Virus record (IMG/VR): IMGVR_UViG_3300048834_000244
Span: 1 to 59,310 of that record
Direction: 5' to 3' (one strand)
DNA from: a virus
DNA: 59,310 nt
The notes beneath the pieces were generated by a model. That model searched no databases. It saw nothing but the letters and a program-made list of their open reading frames with translations, and was not told the DNA's origin. Position numbers and translations under genes: made by a program. Of the stretch, positions 13,851 to 22,659 are shown piece by piece (positions within the stretch are counted from its first letter, which is position 1; every line of letters begins with the position of its first letter).

Positions 13851-15605
13851 TTAGCGATTCCCTGCGTGATCTCGGTCGGCTCCGGGCGGGCCGCCGCGAG
13901 AACTTGAAGACCCGCCGCCACGGCTGCCGGACGAACCGCCACCGCCGTTGCTGCTATTACCGCCACCAAACAGGCCGGACAGGAAGCCGCCCAAACCGCC
14001 GAGCCCGCCTGATTTCTGCCCCGACTGCTGCCCGCCCATCTTGTTGCCGACCAGTCCGCCGACAATAGCGCCGGGCATACCTGCAATCGCCCCGCCGACG
14101 ACGCTGCCGATCATGCCGGGCGTCACATGGTCCATGGCTTTGTCGAAGGCGTTGCCTATGCCTTTCCCGAGCCCGCTGAGGTTGCCCATCTGGCGGCCGG
14201 AGGGATCAGTGACGGTCGTTGCGCCAAACTGGTTCGTCACGCTGATATTGCCCGTCACAGGATCGCGCGACACCGTTGCGCCATTGGAAGCAACGCCAGT
14301 GGTTGCGCGGCCGGCGTAGACGTCTGCTGCCGTCGCCATGGGCGGTTGAGACGGGCGCACCGAGGCAGTGGTCTGAGGGCTGACGGGCTGCTTCGCAACC
14401 GGCGTCACCATGGGCTGGACGGTCGGGGTCTTGACCGCCGGCGGCACGACCGATGGAATCGTGGGCATGGTCGGCATCGACAAAGGACGGGCCTTCATCG
14501 TGTTCTTCATGTCCGTCATAGCGTTGAAGTCGGTCGGCATCGCGGTGAACGACGAGAACGGGCCGGCGGGAGCCATGGATGTGCTCGGCAGCAAGCCCAT
14601 GGTGGAAGGAGCAACGGAAACCGTGCTCGTCCTGCTTGTCGGAATGCCAGCTTCCGCGAAGGCTTGAGACAGCGGGCTCGACAGCGCCTGCGTCTGCGCC
14701 GCAGCCATCGGCGTGGAGTTCGAGGCGTTGACCGTGGAGGACAACCGCCCTGTCGTCGGAGTGCTCGTCATCTGTGCCGGGCCGAACCGGTCTGGATCGA
14801 TGGCCGCCTTTGCCGCCATGCCGCCGAGACCTCCCAGGCTGCCGCTTTTGGCTTCAGGTGCATACCCGAACCGTTCCGCCGATGGCTGAGAAAAAGACGC
14901 GACCGACGCCGCAGGTGAGATGTCCACCGGGCCGAAGCGAGCGGGGTCGATATTCGGGCTCGGTCTCGAAATGGACGCCAGCGAAGCCGCCGGGGATATC
15001 TGCGTCGGCCCGAACCGCGAGGGGTCAGGCGCGGCAAATGAGGGCGCAACTGGTCCAGCGTCGAACGCCATCAGCGCGCCGATGTCATCCGAGGGGCGCG
15101 GCGTCGGCGTGACAGACAAGCTGCGATTGGCGAGATCGGTGACGGACTTCGGGTTGACCTTCTGACCGTTCTTGTCGATCACTTCGAAGTGCAGATGCGG
15201 GCCGGTCGATTTGCCTGTCGAACCAACTTTGCCGACTGGCGTTCCAGTCGCGACCTGATCGCCGACTTTGACGTTCAGGCTCTGGAGATGGCCATATCTG
15301 GTTTTGGAGCCATCTGCATGCGTCACCTCCACCATATTGCCATAGCCGCCAGCACGGCCAGCGAAGGTGACAGTGCCGCCTGCCGCTGCCTCAGCCGCAT
15401 ATCCACCGCCAGCTCCTCTGGCCGCGAGATCAATACCTCCATGGTTACGAGAGCCAATGCCCATAGGAGATGAGCGATGACCGAAACCGCTTGTCACCCC
15501 ACTCGGACCAATCGTGCTGACTGGATTCTGGAACGCCATGCCGCCTTTCGCGGCAGGCGCACCAAGACCCGTCAGAACGTCAAAGGGATTGGACAGTGAA
15601 GCCAT
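13851..15605 (-). CDS. Virion protein with N-terminal M23 peptidase domain
   Basis: 584 residues. Residues 40-155 are an M23/LytM peptidase: SGFGHRSSP, RNHGGIDL (H55, D59), TRYGHLQ (H106) and GPHLHFEV (H137, H139), i.e. the zinc ligands and catalytic histidine. The rest is a long low-complexity region rich in P, T, S and A, with repeated RFGP.. ISPAASVAS-type units and a glycine-rich C-terminus (GGLGGLGGFLSGLFGGG). It probably opens the peptidoglycan during DNA entry. Lies between two other candidate ejection proteins. Confidence 0.85.
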   Translation of the reverse strand: MASLSNPFDVLTGLGAPAAKGGMAFQNPVSTIGPSGVTSGFGHRSSPMGIGSRNHGGIDLAARGAGGGYAAEAAAGGTVTFAGRAGGYGNMVEVTHADGSKTRYGHLQSLNVKVGDQVATGTPVGKVGSTGKSTGPHLHFEVIDKNGQKVNPKSVTDLANRSLSVTPTPRPSDDIGALMAFDAGPVAPSFAAPDPSRFGPTQISPAASLASISRPSPNIDPARFGPVDISPAASVASFSQPSAERFGYAPEAKSGSLGGLGGMAAKAAIDPDRFGPAQMTSTPTTGRLSSTVNASNSTPMAAAQTQALSSPLSQAFAEAGIPTSRTSTVSVAPSTMGLLPSTSMAPAGPFSSFTAMPTDFNAMTDMKNTMKARPLSMPTMPTIPSVVPPAVKTPTVQPMVTPVAKQPVSPQTTASVRPSQPPMATAADVYAGRATTGVASNGATVSRDPVTGNISVTNQFGATTVTDPSGRQMGNLSGLGKGIGNAFDKAMDHVTPGMIGSVVGGAIAGMPGAIVGGLVGNKMGGQQSGQKSGGLGGLGGFLSGLFGGGNSSNGGGGSSGSRGGGSSSSRGGPPGADRDHAGNR

Positions 15606-15636
15606 GCGTCACTACCTTGAAGCCGGAGGATGCGAG

Positions 15637-16032
15637 ATGAAAACGTTGGTTCTGGCGGGCCTGCTGGCCCTATCCGTGAGCGCTGCTAATGCTGCGGAGT
15701 GCGCGAAATACGTTCACGAAAGCGATGCCGAACGCTGGCTTGTCACTAACGGAGATCGCTTTCGCTGGAATGGCGCGCCGTATGAGCCTGAGTGGTTTTG
15801 GGTACGAGACGACGAAAATCCGAAAATCGGCGAAGTCGTGAAGGAGATCGGACAGGAGAATGATGCCGATCGTTTCTTCGTTCGGTTCGGCAACCTAGAT
15901 GGCGTAGGCGGCTTGATTTACGATTCCGAGTTCTATCGAAAAACTGAGTGTTCCGCCGAGGATCGCGCGCCTAAAGTGGTACAGCCACTTCCTCAGAAGG
16001 GATTGTTCGATACCCTGCTTTCGGTTGAGTAG
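15637..16032 (+). CDS. Exported protein, opposite-strand cargo gene
   Basis: 131 residues from the ATG at 15637, preceded by GGAGG at good spacing. A classic signal peptide (MKTLVLAGLLALSVSAANAA) is followed by an acidic mature domain with two cysteines. It begins 32 bases from the start of the divergent M23 gene and opposes the late operon, so it is probably a moron expressed in the lysogen. Function unknown; envelope modification or superinfection exclusion are possibilities. Confidence 0.75.
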   Translation: MKTLVLAGLLALSVSAANAAECAKYVHESDAERWLVTNGDRFRWNGAPYEPEWFWVRDDENPKIGEVVKEIGQENDADRFFVRFGNLDGVGGLIYDSEFYRKTECSAEDRAPKVVQPLPQKGLFDTLLSVE

Positions 16033-16041
16033 AAGGCCGGT

Positions 16042-16194
16042 CTATGCCTCAATGACAACCTCGAATGGCAACCGTGCGCTTAGGCTGCCGGTGCACTGTT
16101 CATTATTTGAACCGGGGACATAGTGCGTCTCATCAATGCAGGGGTTATCGACCGTGCCGATAAAGGCGTAGAGTTCCCCTATGACCGCATTCAC
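16042..16194 (-). CDS. Possible small protein, unusual GTG start
   Basis: A minus-strand frame ending at 16042 reads NAVIGELYAFIGTVDNPCID and ends LSARLPFEVVIEA, which looks like real protein. The only usable start is GTG at 16194, without a ribosome binding site, and the frame stays open well upstream. It may be a fragment of a longer lost gene. Confidence 0.35.
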   Translation of the reverse strand: MNAVIGELYAFIGTVDNPCIDETHYVPGSNNEQCTGSLSARLPFEVVIEA

Positions 16195-16282
16195 TTCGAT
16201 TTTGATGTGCAGGCGGCGGCCTAAGCCCTGACTCGACTTCTGATCGCGCTTCTGTTCTTCTCCGCGTTGGGCGGAGGGAAAG

Positions 16283-16567
16283 ATGAAAAAGCAGATAGTC
16301 GAGCTTGAGCCTGCGGCGATAAACGAAACGCCTAGGCTATCGCACCTTCAAACGCTCTGGCCGGGCTCACGCGACGACGAAGCAGTAATGCTGCTGCGCG
16401 CAGCGCTGCCAGTTCATGGTTGTCCACCACGTCAATATGTTCGGGCAGAACAAGGGGCCACCATAGTGCAGTTCCCTTTGGGCGAGGAAGAAGTTCGTCA
16501 TCTGGCAGAGCTTCTGAACGAAGCGGTCCAGATACTCGATGCGGATCGGAAAGACCGCGCTCACTGA
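16283..16567 (+). CDS. Small cargo protein
   Basis: 94 residues after a good GGAGGG. Acidic and leucine-rich C-terminus (EEEVRHLAELLNEAVQILDA) suggests a helical pair. A minus-strand frame overlaps most of it, but the ribosome binding site and composition favour this one. It sits with 15637-16032 and 16608-16805 in a rightward island within the leftward virion operon. Confidence 0.6.
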   Translation: MKKQIVELEPAAINETPRLSHLQTLWPGSRDDEAVMLLRAALPVHGCPPRQYVRAEQGATIVQFPLGEEEVRHLAELLNEAVQILDADRKDRAH

Positions 16568-16570
16568 CTG

Positions 16571-16599
16571 CTGACATAAGCTTGCTCCTCGGCTATCCT
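16571..16599 (+). promoter_or_regulatory. Sigma-70-like promoter before 16608
   Basis: CTGACA, 17 bases, TATCCT. Only eight bases separate the -10 box from the ATG at 16608, so the transcript would be almost leaderless. The 13-mer GCTATCCTCGCCG covering the -10 box recurs exactly at 37118-37130, before the secreted nuclease gene. Confidence 0.55.
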
Positions 16600-16607
16600 C
16601 GCCGTGC

Positions 16608-16805
16608 ATGAAAGAAATCGACCCCGAACCACAAAAGCGCCAGCCCTTCTTTGGCTACAACGCCAAGGCGTTCGCGATCCAATTTGCCATTGGGATAGCA
16701 CTATTGATCTTCGTAGCACCGTACATCCGCTCAGGGTTAGAGGCGGCGTTGTGCTCTGGCATCAATTGGTGCGCATCGGAAGCTGCTGAGCCCCACCCCT
16801 CGTGA
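16608..16805 (+). CDS. Single-pass membrane protein, cargo gene
   Basis: 65 residues: a charged N-terminus, one membrane helix (KAFAIQFAIGIALLIFVAPY) and a short tail with two cysteines. No ribosome binding site is visible, but the promoter places the start near the RNA 5' end. Its last 44 bases overlap the 3' end of the large virion gene on the other strand. Function unknown. Confidence 0.6.
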   Translation: MKEIDPEPQKRQPFFGYNAKAFAIQFAIGIALLIFVAPYIRSGLEAALCSGINWCASEAAEPHPS

Positions 16806-18384
16806 GCGCACCGACAACACCTTGACGAATGGCAGATAGCTGCGGATTGATCGCCTGCCCGCCGTTGCGAATGATGGCGTCAAGCGCGGCCGTGTTCGAG
16901 TGCGTCAGACCATCCGCAATTGTCTTTGCCCCCATGCCGGCGAGAGACGCCGCGCCGATTGCCGGGTTGACCATCGTGCCGCCAATACCAAGCGCGGCCA
17001 TGAGGCCATTGCCGGATGGCGATAGCTTGCCAAGGAGACGTAGAGCGTTCTGAACAGGCGTTCCCTTGACGATAGCCTGAAGCGCGGCCTTTTCCTCCTT
17101 CGTCCAGCCGCGACCACTTTCCAGAAGACGGCGCGCGTTCTGGCGGATAGCATTGTCCTCATTGCCGCCGGAACCGGTTGAAGCCGCCCGAAGCTTCGCC
17201 TTTTCCACGGCATATTGAAGTCGCTCGGCCTTCGAGAGGCGGGACCACATATCTCGCGCTTTGCTTAGCGCGCTCCACGCCACCTTGGGATCGCCGGTCA
17301 GAACTTCAGAGGCCTGCGGCGATGACACGAGATTGTCGATCGATGAGATGATGTCGCCAATGGCCTTGTTGTTGGATTTGTTGCCCTGAACGTAGCCGTT
17401 GCTCGCGACCTTCCGCAGGCTATCGAGACCGGACAGAGTGACGTTCTTTCCCGCCAGATCGTCTATGCGACGGACAACCGCGGCGGCTCCGGGTTGGAGC
17501 GCCGGATCATAGCCCATATCGACAAGTTTCTTGCCGATATCCATTTTCAGGCGCTCGACGGCTTTTGGCGTGAAGATGACGCCAGCATCATCGGCCTGCT
17601 GGTAGGCGGCCTGCCCTGCCGCACGAAGGTCATCGAGGCCGGGGATGGCGGCTTTTGCGGCCTTCTGCGCACCAATACTACCGAGAGCGCCGGTTATCCC
17701 GCCAACTACGGCGCCGGTTCCCGCACCCGTGACAGCGTTCAAAGCTCGGTCAGACACGCCTCTACCCTCGCCCGCCCCGTATAGCCCGCCATAGATCGCA
17801 CCTTCGCCAGCCGCGCGGCCTGCCATGCTCGTAAGTGTCGGCTTGGCCCCGTTCATCAGGCTCAACCCGCCGGCAGACAGCGGGGCAGTCGCGCCAAGGC
17901 CTCCCGCGACCGCTCCAACCGTAGAGGCGACGGGCGAACGATCCTCACGACGACGCTGAAGTTCCGCCTCAACCTGCATATTGCGATCATAGGCGCGGGG
18001 AACGTCGAAGCCGTCACCCTGCATCCATTCCCTTGCGGCACGGAAGGGCGCGTTGAGGCCGGATACGATCTCGTCACCGAACGGAATAGCCTTGGCGATA
18101 CCGGAGCCGGTGGCGTCTGCAAAGGAACCTGTACCGGTAATCTTCTCCGAAAGATCGGCTTCAGCCTGCGGCGTCCATCCTCCGGGATTTGGACGATCCT
18201 CCTTTGCGGCAGCACCCTCTGTCGGCGGCGCGATAGACGGCTCATCCTGCTCCGACGATGCCTGAGGCATCGCGCCAATCGAGCCGGCGATTTCGTCTAC
18301 CGTGGCCTGCTGCTGATCGGGCGGGAGCGACAGGAAACTGTCGTCCACCTTCACGCGGCGGCCCCCGATGTTGAGCGTTGCCAT
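16762..18384 (-). CDS. Internal virion (ejection-type) protein
   Basis: 540 residues. A short acidic N-terminus (MATLNIGGRRVKVDDSFLSL, then LPPDQQQATVDEIAGS) is typical of phage proteins that begin with a GYD-like tag. Glycine/alanine-rich membrane-like stretches follow (about 150-230), then a charged helical part and another glycine/alanine-rich end. This mix resembles podovirus ejection proteins that form a channel during DNA entry. The first codon overlaps the stop of the upstream virion gene. Confidence 0.65.
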   Translation of the reverse strand: MATLNIGGRRVKVDDSFLSLPPDQQQATVDEIAGSIGAMPQASSEQDEPSIAPPTEGAAAKEDRPNPGGWTPQAEADLSEKITGTGSFADATGSGIAKAIPFGDEIVSGLNAPFRAAREWMQGDGFDVPRAYDRNMQVEAELQRRREDRSPVASTVGAVAGGLGATAPLSAGGLSLMNGAKPTLTSMAGRAAGEGAIYGGLYGAGEGRGVSDRALNAVTGAGTGAVVGGITGALGSIGAQKAAKAAIPGLDDLRAAGQAAYQQADDAGVIFTPKAVERLKMDIGKKLVDMGYDPALQPGAAAVVRRIDDLAGKNVTLSGLDSLRKVASNGYVQGNKSNNKAIGDIISSIDNLVSSPQASEVLTGDPKVAWSALSKARDMWSRLSKAERLQYAVEKAKLRAASTGSGGNEDNAIRQNARRLLESGRGWTKEEKAALQAIVKGTPVQNALRLLGKLSPSGNGLMAALGIGGTMVNPAIGAASLAGMGAKTIADGLTHSNTAALDAIIRNGGQAINPQLSAIRQGVVGALTRGGAQQLPMRTN

Positions 18385-19454
18385 CAGGGTTCAATGCTCC
18401 ACTGGACGCCGCCGGAAGTCGTTCCGCCGCCGGGTGCAGTCGTACTGCCCGCTCCTTGCGGACGGTAGTAGTCACCTCCGCGAAGTTGGGCCGCACGCTG
18501 GCGGTTGAACTCAAGCCGGCGCTTGGCAAGTTCCTTGGCTCGCTGGATGATCTGTTTGCGGACGGCTTTCGGCATTGAGGACGATCCCTGAAGGTCAAGC
18601 AGGATTTTCCGCTCGCCCTCTGTCGGGTTGCCGCCGAAAATCGCCTTCAACGAAGTAAGCGCCTGTCCAACAATGGCGTTGTCCATGTCAGTCGTTGCCT
18701 GAGAACTATCCGGGCTCGACACAACGTCAGGCACAAGCACGTCCGGCAGATTGTTGCCGATTGCCGCGCGGGCGCCTGCGAACCACCCCGAATTGGCGTC
18801 GTCCGAGAGCTTTTCGGCCTGATCCAGCGCGACGATAGCATTCTCATTCGCCGCAACCATGTCGTCGGCTTCAAGGATCGCCTTTTTATCCGTTGCAGTG
18901 AGCGGTTGCGCATCCTCGCGCGGCATTTTCCCTGTGAGGATGAAGGACTGGTAACCTGGATCGTCCGGTGTCAGACCGAACTGCGCAGCCGCTTGCGCCC
19001 GTTGCGCATAGTCGCTAGGATCGCCGCCTTGCCGTGATTTGATGTACTCACTCCATGCAGTCTGCACTGGCAGGCCGGCGTCGATCATCGCCGCGTATTC
19101 GGGCGCGTTTTGAGCGAAAAAGTCATAGGTCTGCCCACGCTGCTGCGCCTGCATTTCCATGTCGCGCTGACGTTCCATCATGTCGAGCCGGAGCTTTGCG
19201 GCCTGCGGATTGACGGCCATGACTTTGGCCTGCTCCGGCGAAAGACCGGCCGCGACAAGCGCCTCCTGCATGGCGGCTTGCTCGCCCATGAGCGCGCGCC
19301 GGTCCTGTGCCGCGTTGTAGGCCGGGCCGAAGTTCGCCAGCCAGTTGTTGCGCGGCGAGGAAATCATGCTGGTAAAGATGGCGTCCAGCGTATCCTGCAC
19401 CCCCGGCCGCTGGAAGAAGCCACCAAGTCCGCCAAGTCCTCCTGCCTGAGCCAT
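18384..19454 (-). CDS. Virion structural/ejection-type protein
   Basis: 356 residues. N-terminal MAQAGGLGGLGGFFQRP shares the GGLGGLGG motif with three other virion genes. The centre is helical and rich in Q, A and M (AALVAAGLSPEQAKVMAVNP). The C-terminus ends in a G/T-rich tail. One-base overlap with the downstream gene. Membership in the ejection cluster is inferred from composition and place. Confidence 0.6.
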   Translation of the reverse strand: MAQAGGLGGLGGFFQRPGVQDTLDAIFTSMISSPRNNWLANFGPAYNAAQDRRALMGEQAAMQEALVAAGLSPEQAKVMAVNPQAAKLRLDMMERQRDMEMQAQQRGQTYDFFAQNAPEYAAMIDAGLPVQTAWSEYIKSRQGGDPSDYAQRAQAAAQFGLTPDDPGYQSFILTGKMPREDAQPLTATDKKAILEADDMVAANENAIVALDQAEKLSDDANSGWFAGARAAIGNNLPDVLVPDVVSSPDSSQATTDMDNAIVGQALTSLKAIFGGNPTEGERKILLDLQGSSSMPKAVRKQIIQRAKELAKRRLEFNRQRAAQLRGGDYYRPQGAGSTTAPGGGTTSGGVQWSIEP

Positions 19455-19469
19455 ATCCGTCTCTCCTGA

Positions 19470-20399
19470 TTAGAGCGCCGGGGCGCCGAGGCCGCCGGTG
19501 AACAGCTTGCCACCCACGCCGATCAACTGCTGGAACAGGCTTGGACTGTTGTCCGGTGACGTGCCCGTCGTCGTGCTCTCGTACATCTGCGGCACGTACT
19601 GGAACAGCCGCGCCAGCGCATCGAACGGCGCGTTGAGCTGGTCTTGCATGTCGTTCTGCTGGAACGCGCCGGTAGAGAGCAGATCGCTGATGACGGAACG
19701 CCCACGACTGAAATCCGAGTTGAGCAGACTGTCCAGCATGCCAGCGCTGGAAATCATGGTATTCGCGCCCTGCATCGCATTGTTGGCGTTTTGCAGGCTC
19801 GTCTGCTGCTGGCGGTTCGTATTGCCCTCAGCCAGCGCCGTCGCCTTGTCGTAGGCCTGCGCCATCGTGTCGGCCACGAGCCGGGAGCCGGTTTCCTGAA
19901 GGCTGCGATCAAGCTGCGCTTCCTGCAACGCACCTCGCGATCCGCCATAGGCCCCGGCCGCTGCTGCCCGCGCCCCGAGCCCGGCGCGCGCATTCTCCGT
20001 CTGGCGCTGAAGCTCGTTGGTCGCCGGAACGAGCACGTCCTGAACGTAGGGGTTCATGAACTCGCGATAGGCATCCGGCGACAGTTGCGCGGCCGTGGCA
20101 TTGGAGCCCTTGCCGATAAAGTCGCCGACCTGCCCCAGCATGCCGCGTGCGCCGGCTGTCGTATCCGTTCCCGGCCCCCACTGGTTCAGCATGTTGCGAA
20201 CCGAGTCGAAACCCTTCTGCTGGTCCATGTTGAACCCGGCATGGCTGTACTGGCCCGAACGCATGAGGTCCGGCAGGTTCTGCGCCAAAGCCCATCCGAA
20301 CGCCCCCTGCTGGGCATTGGATATCCACGGATCGTAGCTGGTCTTCTGCGTCGTTTCCTGCGTGCCGCCGCCGCCAAAAAGGCTGTCAAACAAGCCCAT
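19470..20399 (-). CDS. Virion structural/ejection-type protein
   Basis: 309 residues with an N-terminal MGLFDSLFGGGGTQETTQKT and helical, Q/A/N-rich middle (GARAAAAGAYGGSRGALQEA). The GSRGALQEA-type segment and the FGGG start are common to internal virion or tail-associated proteins of podoviruses and siphoviruses. No enzymatic motif. Ends in GGLGAPAL, a variant of the glycine motif seen in neighbouring virion proteins. Confidence 0.6.
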   Translation of the reverse strand: MGLFDSLFGGGGTQETTQKTSYDPWISNAQQGAFGWALAQNLPDLMRSGQYSHAGFNMDQQKGFDSVRNMLNQWGPGTDTTAGARGMLGQVGDFIGKGSNATAAQLSPDAYREFMNPYVQDVLVPATNELQRQTENARAGLGARAAAAGAYGGSRGALQEAQLDRSLQETGSRLVADTMAQAYDKATALAEGNTNRQQQTSLQNANNAMQGANTMISSAGMLDSLLNSDFSRGRSVISDLLSTGAFQQNDMQDQLNAPFDALARLFQYVPQMYESTTTGTSPDNSPSLFQQLIGVGGKLFTGGLGAPAL

Positions 20400-20469
20400 C
20401 GCCTTGTTCCTTCCAAATCCGAATATGTCGGCTGTTCAATTCCGCGATGCGTCGCGCAATTTCGCTGGA

Positions 20470-22659
20470 TTACCGCAGCGCCCCGGTCTTCTGGATTTCC
20501 GCCCGAAGCGCCGAGAGCACCCAGAATGACGGCGCTTGCGACGAGTAGATTTTCAGCTTTGCCTGCCGCGCCATGATCCGGAACGGGATGCGCTGCTTGG
20601 TGGGCTGCGACGTATAGGGGCCGAAGGTGAGTTCCGAGCCGTTCGGAAAGGGCTTCGTCATCACCTGAAAGAACACGTTGCCCTGCTGCCCGTGGAAGTC
20701 GGGGACCAGCGCCAAGACCGCCAGCAGGTTATTGCCATCCTCGATGTCGAAATACGAGGTCATCAGATAGGCGGCGAGAGCACCGCCGTTCGCCGAATTG
20801 CCCCGCTCGTGGTAGAAAATCTCCCCTGAGGAAGACACCAGAATAGGGCTGGGGAAGATACCTCCCGAGACGCCGGCCGTCCGGTCGAACATATGCGTGA
20901 CGAAGTGATCTTCCAGCCAGTTGTAGACGACGACGCGTGAGCACTCGTTCCCGTCGCGCTGGTCCGGATAGTGCCACCACGCTTCGTTGAAGTCGGTATT
21001 GATCCAGCAATAGACCTTTTCTGACTGGTTCGCGGCGATGTTGCTCACGCAATCCCGGCGCACCCGGCAGGAGATGATGACCTGCGGGATAGCCCCCTGA
21101 AACGTGTAGAAGTTGCCCGAATTGGACAGCCAGAACACCTGTCCGTTGATTTCAGCCGCCGCATTGGTGCCGGCGAGGCCGCACCCTGTACCGAGCATCC
21201 GGTATGAATAGGACTCTCCGTTGAACTGCTGGGAAAAGACGGCATTGTCCGTCCAGATAAGCGTCTGCTGCCGCGTGGCGAGGCCTTTGACGATCCTGCC
21301 GCCCGCTCCGAGCGCGAACTCGTCAGCAAGGTTGGAGCCGTCCGGAACCCAGACGCGATAGTTCTCCTGAGCCGAGTTCCGAACCAACGTCGGGTTGTAA
21401 TCGCCGTCCGCCTCGTAGGTCCCGCCGATGCAGACGATGCGGGCGGAAGGGTCCACCCAGCACACGTCGATGAGGCGCGGCGCCTGATCGATGAAATATG
21501 CCTTGCTCTCCAGCTTCAGCGACACGTTGTCGATCTGGCCGGCGAACGAACCGTCCTTCTCGAATACGATGTCGCTCGGCTTGTCGGGCATCACAAAGAG
21601 CCGGGAATAGGTCCCGGTCTTGTTGATCGGCTTCGAGGCGCTGTCCCCGGCAGAATTGATGCCCACGTCGATAACGGTCGGCGTCTCGCCGGCATTGATG
21701 CGGAACTTCACCGTACCGGCCGAGCGCGTCACGTCGAAGGTGATGCGGTAGACCTGCCCTGCCCTGACAAGGCCCGTGATGTTCTGGTTCAGGTTCGACT
21801 GGACGCCTGCCGTAGCCGTGGCGTGGCCCGAACCGATGGACCATCCTGTGCCTGTCGCCCACCCTGTCGCCGAGGCGAAGTCGCCGTTGAGCAGGATTTC
21901 CAGATAGGCCGTAGCAGGCTGCCATGCGTAGAGCGGGCCGCCTCTACGACACGCAATCAGCGTCTCGCCGAAGTTGCCGAAGGTCCAGACGGAGGCAAGA
22001 AACTGGTTTGACGACGGTAGGCCATAGGTGCCGGCGCTATACACGCCAGTGCCGTAGCCGAGCCCTCCCGTACCGTCCGTCAGCCCTCCCGCGAACGTCC
22101 CGACGAAATCGACATAGCCGCCGACCGTCGTCTGGTTCGATGACGCATTGGAGCCATGTTCGATGGTGTAGGTATCGCGGGTCGGAGTGGTCTTGACCTC
22201 GTATTCCCCGTCGACGGTAATCCCGCCGCCCGCATCGGCATGGCTGAAGGTGACGAAATCACCCGGACGAAACCCATGCTCCGGATGATGCACCGTCACG
22301 ACATCGGAGCCATTCGTTGTGTCGAACGGATCGAACAACACCCCTTCGGAATGGTTTGGCGTAACGTCGATCAGATCGCCGCCCGTCAGCGCCCAAAGCT
22401 TGTTGGGGGTACCAATTGCAAGTTGATTCAGGCCGTTGAGGTCCGTCCAGTTGTGCGTGCCGCGAGCCGGGCCATCCACCGCACCCGCCCCGTTCTCGCC
22501 TCCGACGCCGACCGCCTTTTCCCATCCGAGGATCGTCTGCCACGAGCCCTGACTGTTGCGCATCTTGTCGCTATCGATGATCGCGCCTTCCGCGTTGAGC
22601 GGGCTGTCATCCTTGATGACGTTCGGCGCGAAGTGGATTTTGGTGAGGATCGCGGCCAC
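20470..22659 (-). CDS. Large tail hub / stabilisation-type protein
   Basis: 729 residues, almost all beta structure with repeating W/G-rich blades (TQQTLIWTDNAVFSQQFNG-like segments; GQVFWLSNSGNFYTFQGAIP) that suggest a beta-propeller as in podovirus tail stabilisation or hub proteins. A jelly-roll-like insert (LEILLNGDFASATGWATGTG, then QIDNVSLKLE) resembles carbohydrate-binding modules. It likely closes the neck or forms the tail hub beside the connector. Confidence 0.65.
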   Translation of the reverse strand: MAAILTKIHFAPNVIKDDSPLNAEGAIIDSDKMRNSQGSWQTILGWEKAVGVGGENGAGAVDGPARGTHNWTDLNGLNQLAIGTPNKLWALTGGDLIDVTPNHSEGVLFDPFDTTNGSDVVTVHHPEHGFRPGDFVTFSHADAGGGITVDGEYEVKTTPTRDTYTIEHGSNASSNQTTVGGYVDFVGTFAGGLTDGTGGLGYGTGVYSAGTYGLPSSNQFLASVWTFGNFGETLIACRRGGPLYAWQPATAYLEILLNGDFASATGWATGTGWSIGSGHATATAGVQSNLNQNITGLVRAGQVYRITFDVTRSAGTVKFRINAGETPTVIDVGINSAGDSASKPINKTGTYSRLFVMPDKPSDIVFEKDGSFAGQIDNVSLKLESKAYFIDQAPRLIDVCWVDPSARIVCIGGTYEADGDYNPTLVRNSAQENYRVWVPDGSNLADEFALGAGGRIVKGLATRQQTLIWTDNAVFSQQFNGESYSYRMLGTGCGLAGTNAAAEINGQVFWLSNSGNFYTFQGAIPQVIISCRVRRDCVSNIAANQSEKVYCWINTDFNEAWWHYPDQRDGNECSRVVVYNWLEDHFVTHMFDRTAGVSGGIFPSPILVSSSGEIFYHERGNSANGGALAAYLMTSYFDIEDGNNLLAVLALVPDFHGQQGNVFFQVMTKPFPNGSELTFGPYTSQPTKQRIPFRIMARQAKLKIYSSQAPSFWVLSALRAEIQKTGALR

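Noticed and set aside
16332-16577. Minus-strand frame overlapping 16283-16567
   Set aside because: The plus-strand gene has a good GGAGGG signal, while this frame starts without one and has shadow-like composition.
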